This document shows, piece by piece, positions 36,706-45,406 of a DNA stretch of 64,000 bases. A program made the translations under genes and the position numbers. Location: contig CAWDDG010000003.1 of the NCBI GenBank assembly GCA_963801065.1, positions 1 to 64,000 of the forward strand, in the 5' to 3' direction. The notes under the pieces are model-generated. The model was not told where the DNA came from. It saw only the letters and a list, made by a program, of their open reading frames with translations, and ran no database searches. Position 1 is the stretch's first letter; every line of letters begins with the position of its first letter. This DNA is from CAWDDG01 sp963801065. Its GTDB lineage: Bacteria; Actinomycetota; Actinomycetes; Jiangellales; Jiangellaceae.

Positions 36706-36966
36706 GTGGAGGTCTCCGGCATCATCTCGGCCCTCATCGTCGGAATCGTGATCGGAGCTCTGGGCCGCCTGGCTGTGCCCGGCAAGCAGAGCATTCCCAT
36801 CTGGCTGACGATCGTCATCGGAATCATCGCGGCGCTGATCGGCTCGTTCATCGTCGGCTCGCTGAGCGACACCGAAGGCATCGACTGGATCGAGATCCTC
36901 GTGCAGATCGCGCTGGCTGGACTCGGTGTCTGGGCGGTGACGCGCTTGCGGGCCAGTCGCACCTGA
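36706..36966 (+). CDS. GlsB/YeaQ/YmgE-type stress-response membrane protein
   Basis: An 86-residue three-helix membrane protein of the transglycosylase-associated (GlsB/YeaQ/YmgE) family. Visible are the first helix ISALIVGIVIGALGRLAVPGK with the Gly-Arg-Leu/Pro-Gly-Lys signature, the second IVIGIIAALIGSFIVG, and the third VQIALAGLGVWAV. Members are often induced by envelope or osmotic stress. Start GTG 36706 with AGG upstream. Confidence 0.9.
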   Translation: MEVSGIISALIVGIVIGALGRLAVPGKQSIPIWLTIVIGIIAALIGSFIVGSLSDTEGIDWIEILVQIALAGLGVWAVTRLRASRT

Positions 36967-36992
36967 GCTGAAGCACGATCCCTGGCGTGTGC

Positions 36993-37691
36993 TCAGGCGG
37001 TCAGCCCGAGCGCGTCCATGCGCTTGGCGTGGTTCTCCGTCAGCCGGGCGAACACATGGCCGATGGCGGCAAGGTCCATGCCCGGCCGGTCTACACCGCC
37101 TGCGATCAGGGCGGACAGCGAGTCGCGCTCGGCCGCCACGCGCTGGGCCTGTGACAACGCCTCGCCGACCAGCCTTCGCCCCCACAGCGCCAACCGCCCT
37201 CCGACCCGCGGGTCGGCCTCGATCGCATCGCGGACCCGCTCCACCGCGAAGTCGGCGTGTCCCGTGTCGGCCAGCACCTCGAGGACGAGGTCGCGGGTTC
37301 CCACGTCCAGATAAACCGCGACCTCGCGGTAGAAGTCCGCGGCGATGCCGTCGCCCACGTAGGCCTTGACCAGGCCCTCGAGCCAGTCGGACGGCGCCGT
37401 GTGGTCGTGGAAGGCCTCCAGCGGCTCGCGGAACGGCGCCATCGCCTCGTCGGCATCGACGCCGAGCGCGCCGAGCCGATCGCGCAGCCGCTCGAAGTGG
37501 TGGAACTCGGCAACCGCCATCGCCGCAAGGGCCGCCTTGTCGGCCAGCGTCGGCGCCAGCTCCGCGTCCGCTGCCAGCCGCTCGAATGCGGTCAGCTCAC
37601 CGAGGCTGAGCACCCCCAGTAGATCGACGACCGCCGCCTGGTACGCGGCCTCGTTGGGCGCGGCCTGCGGATTCGGCGAGCCCTCGCTCAT
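36993..37691 (-). CDS. Ferritin-like-fold protein
   Basis: A 232-residue, nearly all-helical protein of the ferritin-like clan (relatives of the tRNA-hydroxylase-like family, as Rv3210c by recalled synteny). Carboxylate/His motif candidates are GELTAFERLA near residue 32 and AVAEFHHFERLRDR near 62; DFYREVAVYLDVGTRDLV may supply the second set. Whether it binds metal is unclear. Start ATG 37691; a longer frame upstream is not supported. It is divergent from the RNA-helicase gene. Confidence 0.82.
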   Translation of the reverse strand: MSEGSPNPQAAPNEAAYQAAVVDLLGVLSLGELTAFERLAADAELAPTLADKAALAAMAVAEFHHFERLRDRLGALGVDADEAMAPFREPLEAFHDHTAPSDWLEGLVKAYVGDGIAADFYREVAVYLDVGTRDLVLEVLADTGHADFAVERVRDAIEADPRVGGRLALWGRRLVGEALSQAQRVAAERDSLSALIAGGVDRPGMDLAAIGHVFARLTENHAKRMDALGLTA

Positions 37692-37873
37692 GCCGCGCAC
37701 GATATCCCCTGCCCACCCCTTCGCCGTGATCAACGGGGATTCTGGCGGTCTTCCCGGTACAGTTGTCGCTGTATGCACGGCGTCCGGGCGAAACGGGCGC
37801 CCCTCGAGGACACCCCCGGCGTCCGCGCGGCCCGCGGCGAGGCCCCTGCCACCACGGTGAGTCGAGCCCCGCG

Positions 37874-39578
37874 GTGTGGCGACGAACGGCGGTCGCTCGA
37901 GGACCCCGACGACCGAAGAGGCGAAACGCCCTGACCACCTTCCGGGACCTTGGCGTCCTGCACCCCATCGCCGACGCGCTCCAACGCGTCGGCATCACCG
38001 AGCCCTTCCCCATCCAGGAGATGACCCTCCCGGTCGCGCTCATGGGCAGCGACCTGATCGGCCAAGCCCGCACCGGCACTGGCAAGACCTTCGCCTTCGG
38101 CGTGCCGCTGCTGCAGCGCATCGTCGCCCCGACCGACCGCGAGTACGACCAGGCCGCCGCACCGGGCAAGCCCCAGGCGCTGGTCGTCGTCCCCACCCGT
38201 GAGCTCGCCGTCCAGGTGACGGCCGACCTGGAAACCGCGTCCACCGTCCGGCGAGTGCGGATCCTGACCGTCTACGGGGGTCGCGCGTACGAACCCCAGG
38301 TCGAGAAACTGCGCACTGGCGTCGACGTCGTCGTCGGTACCCCCGGCCGCCTGCTCGACCTGGCTGGTCAGCGGCACCTGGACCTCGGCCACGTCAAGGT
38401 GCTCGTGCTGGACGAGGCCGACGAGATGCTCGACCTGGGCTTTCTGCCCGACGTCGAGAGGATCGTCGGGCTGACCCCCGAACTGCGCCAGACGATGCTG
38501 TTCTCGGCCACCATGCCGGCGGCCGTGGTCACCCTCGCCCGCAGCTACATGCGCCATCCGCTGAACGTCCGCGCGGAGTCGCCCGACGAGACCCAGACCG
38601 TGCCGACCACGGCTCAGTTCGTCTACCGTGCCCACTCGCTGGACAAGGACGAGATCATCGCACGCGTTCTGCAGGCCGAGGGCCGCGGCCTGACGATGAT
38701 CTTCTGCAAGACCAAGCGGCAGACCCAGCGCCTCGCCGACGAGCTCGTCTCGCGCGGATTCGCGGCGGCGGCCGTCCATGGCGACCTCGGGCAGGGCGCG
38801 CGCGAGCAGGCCTTGCGCGCTTTCCGCAACGGCAAGGTCGACGTGCTGGTCGCGACCGACGTCGCCGCGCGCGGCATCGACGTCGACAGGCGTGACCCAC
38901 GTCATCAACGTGGCCTGCCCCGAGGACGAGAAGACATACCTGCACCGGATCGGACGCACCGGCCGCGCCGGTGCCTCGGGCGTCGCCGTCACGCTCGTCG
39001 ACTGGGACGACGTCGCCCGGTGGAAGATGATCAACCGGATTCTCGACCTGCCGTACGACGAGCCGGCCGAGACCTACTCGTCCAGCGAGCACCTCTTCCA
39101 CGACCTCGGCATCCCGCCGGGCACGACCGGACGGTTGCCGATAGCCGCGCGGACCCGGGCGGGTCTCTCCGCCGAAGAGGTCGAGGATCTCGGCGAAACC
39201 GGTCGCGGCCGCTTCGGGCGGCAGTCGGGCCAGGGCGGGGCCCGTTCCCGCAACGGGGCCGGGCGCGGCGGCGGCCGCGGTCGGCAGCGTTCGACCCGGC
39301 CGGACCGACCCGAACGGGAGACCGACGCCGACCACGAGAGCGCTGCCGAGCGGCGGCCGCGGCGCGATCGCACCCGGCGACGCACCCGCGGAGGCCAACC
39401 CGTCGCTGCGGCGACCGACCCGGGGCCGGCGAGCGCCCCCGGGGAGACCCCCGCCCGGCCAGTGGCCACTGCCATGGCCTCCCCGTCCGACAGCGGCGGC
39501 GGAGAGGCGCCGGCCAGACGCCGCCGGCGCCGCCGCCGGCCTGGCTCGTCGTCGGCCTCGCCCGACCTTCCCGACTGA
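37874..39578 (+). pseudogene. DEAD-box RNA helicase (RhlE-like), broken by an apparent 1-base insertion
   Basis: Two frames join into a ~567-residue DEAD-box helicase. Frame 1 has the Q-motif (TTFRDLGVLHPIADAL and PFPIQEMTLP), ARTGTGKT, PTRELAVQ, VLDEADEMLD and FSATMP, and runs to ATDVAARGIDVD. After one extra A at 38888, the second frame continues GVTHVINVACPEDEKTYLH and RIGRTGRAG, then a Gly/Arg-rich basic tail typical of the family. Length, motifs and the tail are normal once joined. The start is uncertain: GTG 37874 is in frame, but CTG 37931 (before TTFRDL) has GAAGAGG upstream and gives the family N-terminus. Confidence 0.88.
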
Positions 39579-39619
39579 ACGCGGGCGCACGCACGCGCGC
39601 TGCGCCAGCCGGTTCGAGA

Positions 39620-40369
39620 TCAGGCGAGCACGACCACAGGGGTCCCGACCGGGGCGAAGTCCCACAGGGCCTTGGCGTCGACGACGTCCTGGCGGATGCA
39701 CCCGTCGGACAGCGGCGTGCCGAGCTCGGCGAGCGTCTGCACATCGGCACCTGTCGAGGCGTCGACCGGGATGTCGTGGAAGCCGATGTTCGCTCTGGCC
39801 CCCCGGTGGAAACGGACCATGTACTCCATCGTCTCCGTGCCGTGCCAGCTCGTAGCCATCTCCGACTTCGAGAACACCTCGTATGTACCCGGGTCGAGCT
39901 GGTCGTACTTGCTGCCGGACACCATGTACGTGCGGACGACCACATTCGCGGCGTCGACCAGCCAGACCTGCTGGCCCGAGATGCCGTACACGATCCGCTT
40001 CCCCGACCCACTGGCCGCCGGCAGTGCTGGGGGAGCCGGTGGCTTGACGTCGGCGGCCGGCGGCGGCGCGGTGACCACGGACGTCGGCGCCGGCGCAGCC
40101 ATCTCGGCCGGTGACATCGGCACCGCGGTCGGCCGGGACGGAGTCGCGCCCTCGAGAAGGGGCAGAACGTCGTCGTCGAGGTGCGGACCCGGCAGGGCGC
40201 TGCTTGGGCGGGTACCTGGACCCTCCGGCAACGGCAGGGCGTCGAGCGCGCCGAGAAGGGCAACGCCGAGGGTTACCGACGTGGCGACCGCGACGGCGCG
40301 CCGCAACCCCACCCGGCGCCGTGTCGTCCCCCGGGACTCTCGGCGGGACGCTGGCTGGCGCCCTGGCAT
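39620..40369 (-). CDS. L,D-transpeptidase (YkuD domain), exported
   Basis: A 249-residue exported L,D-transpeptidase that would make 3-3 cross-links in peptidoglycan. The N-terminus has a basic stretch and a hydrophobic signal/anchor (about residues 18-36), then a Pro/Ala-rich linker to residue 110. The catalytic domain has RIVYGISGQQVWLVD, IGFHDIPVD and the active-site LSDGCIRQ (Cys). Start ATG 40369 has GGAG 7 bases upstream. It is convergent with the helicase. Confidence 0.92.
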   Translation of the reverse strand: MPGRQPASRRESRGTTRRRVGLRRAVAVATSVTLGVALLGALDALPLPEGPGTRPSSALPGPHLDDDVLPLLEGATPSRPTAVPMSPAEMAAPAPTSVVTAPPPAADVKPPAPPALPAASGSGKRIVYGISGQQVWLVDAANVVVRTYMVSGSKYDQLDPGTYEVFSKSEMATSWHGTETMEYMVRFHRGARANIGFHDIPVDASTGADVQTLAELGTPLSDGCIRQDVVDAKALWDFAPVGTPVVVLA

Positions 40370-40448
40370 CCGACCGCTCCCTCTCCCCCGACACCCGTGG
40401 CCCCGTAGGTAACGTCCCCGAGAGTACGCGTCCCGGCCCTGCCGATCA

Positions 40449-41210
40449 TCACCCCGCGTAATGTTGTACCGCAGTGCCGTCGAGCAGGCCCCGGGCAAGA
40501 TCGCGATAGGCCTGCGCGCCGCGGGACCGGCGGGCAGTGTCCAGGACCGTCCGGCCCAGCGCCGGCGCCTCGGCGAACCGCACAGACCTGGGGATCGAGG
40601 GCTGCAGCACCGGCAGGCGGTAACGGGACGCCACATCGTCGAGCACCGCGCGCGCATGGGTGGTCCGGCCGTCGAACATCGTCGGCAGCACACCGAGCAG
40701 GCGCAGTCGCCGGTTCGCCGACCCCCGCACGTCGTGCACGGTGTCGAGAAGCTGGCCGAGCCCGCGGTGCGACAGCGTCTCGCACTGGAGTGGGACAAGT
40801 ACCTCCCGCGCGGCCACCAACCCGTTCACGGTGAGAGCGCCGAGCGACGGGGGCGCGTCGAGGAATACCCAGTCGTAGGCGCCGACGACCCGCCGCAGGG
40901 CGGCTCGCAGCGCACCGTCGGAGCCGATCGACCTCCCGGTGAGCTCGATGTCCGACGGCAGGAGGTCGACGCCGGACGTCAGCGGGAGCAGCGCGTCGGA
41001 CGCCGTCGCGGGGCCGTCGAGAACCTCCGTGATCGACAGCTCCAGATTCTCCGGGTCGACACCGAGCGAGAACGTCAGGCAGGCCTGCGGGTCGAGATCG
41101 ACCAGCAGTACTCGCTGGCCCAACTCCCCGAGCGCCACCCCCAGCGACGCGACGGTGGTGGTCTTGGCGACGCCGCCCTTCTGGTTCGTGACGGCAATGA
41201 CCCGGGTCAC
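40449..41210 (-). CDS. ParA-family ATPase
   Basis: A 253-residue ParA/MinD-type ATPase. The deviant Walker A is NQKGGVAKTTT at residues 9-19, with LLVDLDPQACLTFSLG and WVFLDAPPSLGALTVNGL as the other nucleotide motifs. No ParB partner is next to it, so it is more likely an orphan ParA of the Rv3213c type (recalled synteny) than the chromosomal segregation protein. It lies between the L,D-transpeptidase gene and the divergent hydrolase. Confidence 0.93.
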   Translation of the reverse strand: MTRVIAVTNQKGGVAKTTTVASLGVALGELGQRVLLVDLDPQACLTFSLGVDPENLELSITEVLDGPATASDALLPLTSGVDLLPSDIELTGRSIGSDGALRAALRRVVGAYDWVFLDAPPSLGALTVNGLVAAREVLVPLQCETLSHRGLGQLLDTVHDVRGSANRRLRLLGVLPTMFDGRTTHARAVLDDVASRYRLPVLQPSIPRSVRFAEAPALGRTVLDTARRSRGAQAYRDLARGLLDGTAVQHYAG

Positions 41211-41301
41211 GTTGGCCTCATGCCGGACGCCTCATGCCAGACATTGTGCCCGGGAGAGCACGGGTGCGCCGTATGCGCCCAGCGGGCCGGGGTTGGGTAC
41301 C

Positions 41302-42181
41302 GTGAGCGGCGTGAGCACGCCGCCGTTCCTGTCGCTGCCGGATGGCGTCCGCGCCGCCCGAATCGTCACGCCACGAGGGGATTTCGCAGCTCTCGAGGCC
41401 GGCTCGGTCGGGCCTACCGTGCTCCTCGTGCCCGGTTGGACGGGGAGCAAGGAGGACTTCGTCGCGCTGCTCGCCCCGCTCGCCGCCCATCGCTACCACG
41501 TCGTGGCGCTCGACCAGCGTGGCCAGTTCGAGAGTTCGGGTTCCGCACTCGAGAGCGACTATGCGCTCGGTGCGCTCGCGGACGATCTGCTCGCCATGGC
41601 GCGTGCCGTGGCGACCACGCCGGTCCACCTCGTCGGCCACTCGTTCGGTGGCCTGGTCGCCCGAACGGCCGCCATCGCCGATCCCGACGCCGTCGCCTCG
41701 CTGACCCTGCTGTGTTCCGGCCCGGGTCCGCAGCCGGTCGAACGGCACGACCTCCTCCGCGCCATGGCCGACGCGATCCCGGCGATCGGGCTGCCGGCGA
41801 CCTGGGAGGCCAAGCGCGCCTACGAGCGGTCGCTGGCTGCCCCCGAGCCACCGCCGGAGATCGAGCTGTTCATGCGGCGCAGGTTCCTCGCCAACCATCC
41901 GGAGTCGCTGCGCGCGATGACCCTGCACTTGACGACCGCGGAGGACGAGGTCGACGCGCTCAAGGCGACCGGCGTTCCGGTGATGGTGTCGTTCGGTGCG
42001 GCCGACGACGGCTGGCCGGTCGGCGAGCAGCGTCGAGATGGCCGCCCGGCTGGGCGCGCCGGCAATGGCGATCCAGGGCGCCGGGCACTCCCCGGCGGCC
42101 GAGCAGCCCGCCCGGACCGTCGCCGCGCTGGTGGAATTCTGGGCGGGGGTCGAGCTCGACCGCGGGAGGATCGGGGCATGA
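41302..42181 (+). pseudogene. Alpha/beta hydrolase broken by an apparent 1-base insertion
   Basis: A ~292-residue alpha/beta hydrolase in two frames. Frame 1 (GTG 41302 to 42030) has LVPGWTGSKEDFVALL, the nucleophile elbow VGHSFGGLVA, and the acid strand VPVMVSFGAADDGWPVGEQ. After skipping one C near 42031 it continues VEMAARLGAPAMAIQGAGHS with the catalytic His (GAGHS), ending at TGA 42181. The His is therefore lost if the frame is not corrected. The stop overlaps a short ATG frame before the ATPase gene. Another start at GTG 41311 is possible. Confidence 0.82.
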
Positions 42182-42203
42182 ACGAACTGGGTTCGATGCC
42201 GCA

Positions 42204-42618
42204 GTGACCACTCGCGGGAGCAGTCGGGGCGGCCCGTATGAACTGCGGGTGCCGCTGTCGACGGATCCCGGTGAGGTACCACGCCTGCGGCATCTGGTCC
42301 GCAAGCAGCTCCGCGCCTGGCGGCTGAACGGCGCCGAGGAAGTCACCCTCCTGCTGGTCAGCGAGCTGGTGACCAACGCGTTGCTGCACGGCCGGCCGCC
42401 CCTGGAACTCCGGCTGACCGCCGCCGGCGACCGGGTCCGGGTCGAGATGCACGATGCCGCGGGCGACCGACCTGCTGCGCTCGAGTTCCCGCCGCCCGAC
42501 TCGCCGCACGGGCGGGGGATCGAGATCGTGGCTGCGCTCGTCGACCCGCTGGGGCAGCATCCCGTCGACCCACGGCAAGGTCGTCTGGTTCGAGGTGGAC
42601 GCGTTCGGCTCCCGTTGA
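42204..42618 (+). pseudogene. Anti-sigma-factor-type ATP-binding protein broken by an apparent 1-base insertion
   Basis: A ~137-residue HATPase_c_2 (RsbW-like) protein. Frame 1 has VRKQLRAWRLNGAEEVTLLL and VSELVTNALLHG (the N-box), then MHDAAGDRPA and HGRGIEIVAALVD. After one extra C near 42546 the sense continues RWGSIPSTHGKVVWFEVDAF to TGA 42618, the family C-terminus (G-box end with KVVWFE). Start GTG 42204 lacks a clear Shine-Dalgarno. Such proteins in actinobacteria sequester sigma factors or modulate regulators; a partner is not visible here. Confidence 0.8.
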
Positions 42619-42715
42619 CGCACGAGATGAGCAGGCCGGCCAACCAGTGTCTGGGCTCCGCATCCATGAGCAGTCGGGCGTAGTTGGCCATCGAGCGCGC
42701 TGCTCCCAGTCGGCT

Positions 42716-43565
42716 TCACCCGTAATCGGGCGCGAGACCCGACCAGGGCGCACGTTCGGCAGCGTGCGCCTGGCCCTCGGGGCAATGCCGGCGGAAGTCG
42801 CACCAGCCACAAATCGCCGACGGTCGCGGCGGAAAGACGTCGTCACCGGATTTGCCCGACCGGAAGGCGGCGTCGGCACCGGCGCACTCGGCCGCCACGA
42901 TCGTCGGCCCGGCTCAGATGCCGCTCCAGTGTGCGGTCGTCGTGCTCCCAGACGTGTACGTCACCCGTCGGCAGGTGATGCAGCTCGACCCGATGACACG
43001 GTGTCCGGAGCGTGCGGGTGGCGGCTGCCGCGTAGACGGCGAGCGCCAGCGAGGTTCGGACGTCGTCGACCGACAGCACATGGCGCCCGGTCTTGTAATC
43101 GACCACGACGAGCTCCTGGCCGCGCTCGTCGATCCGGTCGACGCGACCGGACAGGGCCACGCCACCGTGGACGAGCGAGACGGTGCGCTCGATGCCGCGC
43201 GGCTCCGCGGCCGGGTCGAGGCGGCCCACGTATCGCTCGACCATCTCGCGTGAACGTTCCCGCCACACCGACGACTGGCCGGCATCGCGGAAGCCCTCGG
43301 GGCGCCACAGCCGCCCGACCAGAGCGCCCGCTGCGGCCGGCGTCCGCCGGGAGAGCGGCAAACGCCACCATTCCGCCAGCGCGAGATGGACGGCTGCGCC
43401 CAGCGTGTTGTGCGCCCACGGCGGCCCCTTCGGCAGCGCAGGTCGGTCGAGGTAGGCGAACCGGTAGCGGCGCGGACAGTCCAACCACGTGGTCAGGCGC
43501 GTGGGCGTCGCAGCGTAGAGACGCCGAGGCATGCCCTCCAGCGCCGGCTGCTCCACCGTGCTCAT
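42716..43565 (-). pseudogene. RecB-like PD-(D/E)XK nuclease broken by an apparent 1-base insertion
   Basis: A ~282-residue RecB-family nuclease domain protein in two frames. Frame 1 (ATG 43565 to 42903) has TRLTTWLDCPRRYRFAYLDR (iron-sulfur Cys 1), HLALAEWW and the core GRVDRIDERGQELVVVDYKTGRH, ending HLSRAD. After one extra base near 42902 it continues IVAECAGADAAFRSG, then CGWCDFRRHCPEG, the remaining three iron-sulfur cysteines. The ATG overlaps the stop of the MarC remnant (ATGA). Losing the last segment would remove three of four cysteines. Confidence 0.85.
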
Positions 43566-43738
43566 CCGCCCTCCACGAATGCCCGTACCGCCTCGGCCAC
43601 CAGCTGGACCGCGATCGCGGCCAGCAGCAGGCCCGCGATCCGGGTCACCAGCAGGATGCCCGAGTCCTTGAGCAGTCGGAGGATCACTACGCTGTACCAC
43701 AGCGTGACGAAGGCCTCGCCGAACAGCTTCCACGTCAT
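43562..43738 (-). pseudogene. MarC-family membrane protein remnant (in-frame internal deletion)
   Basis: A 58-residue frame whose first 13 residues (MTWKLFGEAFVTL) match the N-terminus of MarC/NAAT membrane proteins. The rest (YSVVILRLLKDSGILLVTRI and following helix VQLVAEAVRAFVEGG) matches the MarC C-terminus. A normal MarC is about 200 residues, so about 140 central residues with four or so membrane helices are gone, and the frame is kept. Both ends still overlap neighbours by ATGA: with the PHP gene stop and with the RecB-like start. Too short to be a functional MarC, but it can still pass ribosomes along. Confidence 0.8.
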
Positions 43739-44613
43739 GCCATACCCAGCCGGGGGACGTCGCGGCCGGCGGCGGCCGCTGCCTCGCGGGCACGATCGAG
43801 AAGCCGCTCGTACTCGGCGAGCGCGGTCGTGTTGACGCCGAGCCGGTGGCCGGTCTTGCCGGTGCCGTGGTGGTCGCTCGAGCCGGTGACGACGAGGTCG
43901 AGCGAGCCCGCGATCTCGCGCAGGGCCGCCCGGTCATCGGCCGAGTGGTCCTCGTGGTCGATCTCGACACCGGCCAGGCCGGCGCCGGCGAGCGCGCCGA
44001 TGGCGTCGGCATGGAGCACCCGTCGGGAACCCCGACCCCAGGGGTGGGCGAGCACCGAGACTCCGCCCGCCTCGCGCACCAGCCGGACCGCGTCGGAGGT
44101 CGCCACCGCGTACCTGGGGACATACGCCGGGCCACCCTCGTATAGCCAGTGATCGAAGGCCTCGGCCCGGTCGTGCACGTAGCCCTTCGCGACCATGGCG
44201 TCGGCCACGTGCGGCCGGCCCAGCGTCGACGCCGAGCCCGCTGCAGCCAGCACGTCGCCCACCTCGATCGGGAAGCCGGCCTCGGTGAGCAGCCGCGTCG
44301 TCTCGGCCAGCCGGCCGGAGCGGCTGCCACGTACCCGCGTCAGCTCGTCGGCGAGAGGAGGGTACGCGGGGTCGGGGAGGTAGCCGAGAAGGTGCACGCC
44401 GGCGCCGCGCAGCCGCGTCGAGATCTCTACTCCCGGAACGACGACGACCCCGGCCCCCGGCGTAGCGCTCGTCGCGGCGGGCCAGCCGTCGAATGTGTCG
44501 TGGTCAGTGAGCGCAAAGACGTCCAGCCCCGCTGACCGGGCGAGGTGCACCAGCTCGTCCGGGCGGTCGGTGCCGTCGGAGACGCTGCTGTGAACGTGCA
44601 GGTCGATGCGCAC
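43735..44613 (-). CDS. PHP-domain phosphoesterase
   Basis: A 292-residue PHP-domain protein of the RNase AM/YciV type. The metal-binding set is visible as DLHVHSSVSDGTD, ALTDHDTFDGW, VVPGVEIST, VLAHPWG and VTGSSDHHGTG. The likely reaction is hydrolysis of a nucleotide phosphate (3',5'-bisphosphate or short RNA). Start ATG 44613; the stop overlaps the MarC remnant start. PHP, MarC and RecB-like nuclease form a conserved actinobacterial gene order. Confidence 0.92.
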   Translation of the reverse strand: MRIDLHVHSSVSDGTDRPDELVHLARSAGLDVFALTDHDTFDGWPAATSATPGAGVVVVPGVEISTRLRGAGVHLLGYLPDPAYPPLADELTRVRGSRSGRLAETTRLLTEAGFPIEVGDVLAAAGSASTLGRPHVADAMVAKGYVHDRAEAFDHWLYEGGPAYVPRYAVATSDAVRLVREAGGVSVLAHPWGRGSRRVLHADAIGALAGAGLAGVEIDHEDHSADDRAALREIAGSLDLVVTGSSDHHGTGKTGHRLGVNTTALAEYERLLDRAREAAAAAGRDVPRLGMA

Positions 44614-44670
44614 AGACTGGTCCCCCGCCGCGTGGTCGTGGATGTCAGCAATCGTAGGCCGCCGGTCTGC

Positions 44671-45300
44671 TCAGCTGGCCAGCCAAGGCGGCGGCGCGCC
44701 GTAGGGCAGCAGGTCGGCCTCATGTCCGAGGCCGCGAAGATCGGTGAGCGGGACGTCTTCGAGCAACATGACCCCTGCGCTCTGCGGCCGCAGCACCGCC
44801 CACAGCCACCGGCCCCGCCATTGCCCCACGTAGGCCGCGCGGTCGCTAGCGCTGTCGACCCACCACAGCGGCACCGGCCGACCTTCGACCTCGAGCTTCG
44901 CGTGCGGCTCGAGCTGGACGGCACCACCCGGATCGGCGCCTTCCACCCCGGCGTACCGGGCACCGAGCCCGACCCCCTGCTCCTCGGCGACCAACAACAG
45001 GTCGGCCGGCCCACCGAGCGGGTTGGGGCCGCTGGTGACGATGCCCGTCGCCTGCACGCCGGACACGTCGTCGCCCACGTGCAGGATCGCGCTGACGACC
45101 CAGCCCCTTGGCAGCGGCCACGGAAGCCACAGCGGCACGGCCGAACGCTCGCCGAGCTGGCGGGCCAGCCGTGCGCTCGGCGCCGGCACCGGCTGCAGCG
45201 GGAAGACGTCGCCGTGCGTGGCGCAGATCCACCGGCTCGACCACACGCCCGGTGGCCGGATCTCGCCGCCGCACCGGGGGCAGGTCGGATCGCCCTTCAC
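44671..45300 (-). CDS. Conserved actinobacterial protein with N-terminal zinc ribbon (DUF6758-like)
   Basis: A 209-residue protein. Start GTG 45300. The N-terminus MKGDPTCPRCGGEIRPPGVWSS has one CxxC pair, and a second CATHGDVF-type Cys/His cluster follows near residue 26. Two family segments follow: PLPRGWVVSAILHVGDD and WWVDSASDRAAYVGQW. I believe this is DUF6758, named from memory. Function unknown. It lies between the sensor kinase and the PHP operon. Confidence 0.75.
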   Translation of the reverse strand: MKGDPTCPRCGGEIRPPGVWSSRWICATHGDVFPLQPVPAPSARLARQLGERSAVPLWLPWPLPRGWVVSAILHVGDDVSGVQATGIVTSGPNPLGGPADLLLVAEEQGVGLGARYAGVEGADPGGAVQLEPHAKLEVEGRPVPLWWVDSASDRAAYVGQWRGRWLWAVLRPQSAGVMLLEDVPLTDLRGLGHEADLLPYGAPPPWLAS

Positions 45301-45406
45301 GCGGACGACGGTCCCGTGATCGTCACCAGCCCGTCAACCGCGACGCGCGGGCCGCTGTGGAAGGGATGGTCGTCGGATGCTCCGAAATCGCATCCTCCCG
45401 GATGCG

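Noticed and set aside
40449..41210. A plasmid or chromosomal partition locus with an origin.
   Set aside because: The ParA-like ATPase has no ParB or parS sites next to it, and its neighbours are core chromosomal genes.
42184..42197. A second SOS-like site, CGAAC-N3-GTTCG.
   Set aside because: The spacing is 3 instead of 4, so it does not match the LexA consensus; it lies in the short overlap before the HATPase gene.
11490..43565. Programmed ribosomal frameshifting as the cause of the split genes.
   Set aside because: The junctions share no slippery sequence, stop codon or downstream structure, and the split genes belong to families that are not known to use it. Single-base errors or mutations explain them more simply.
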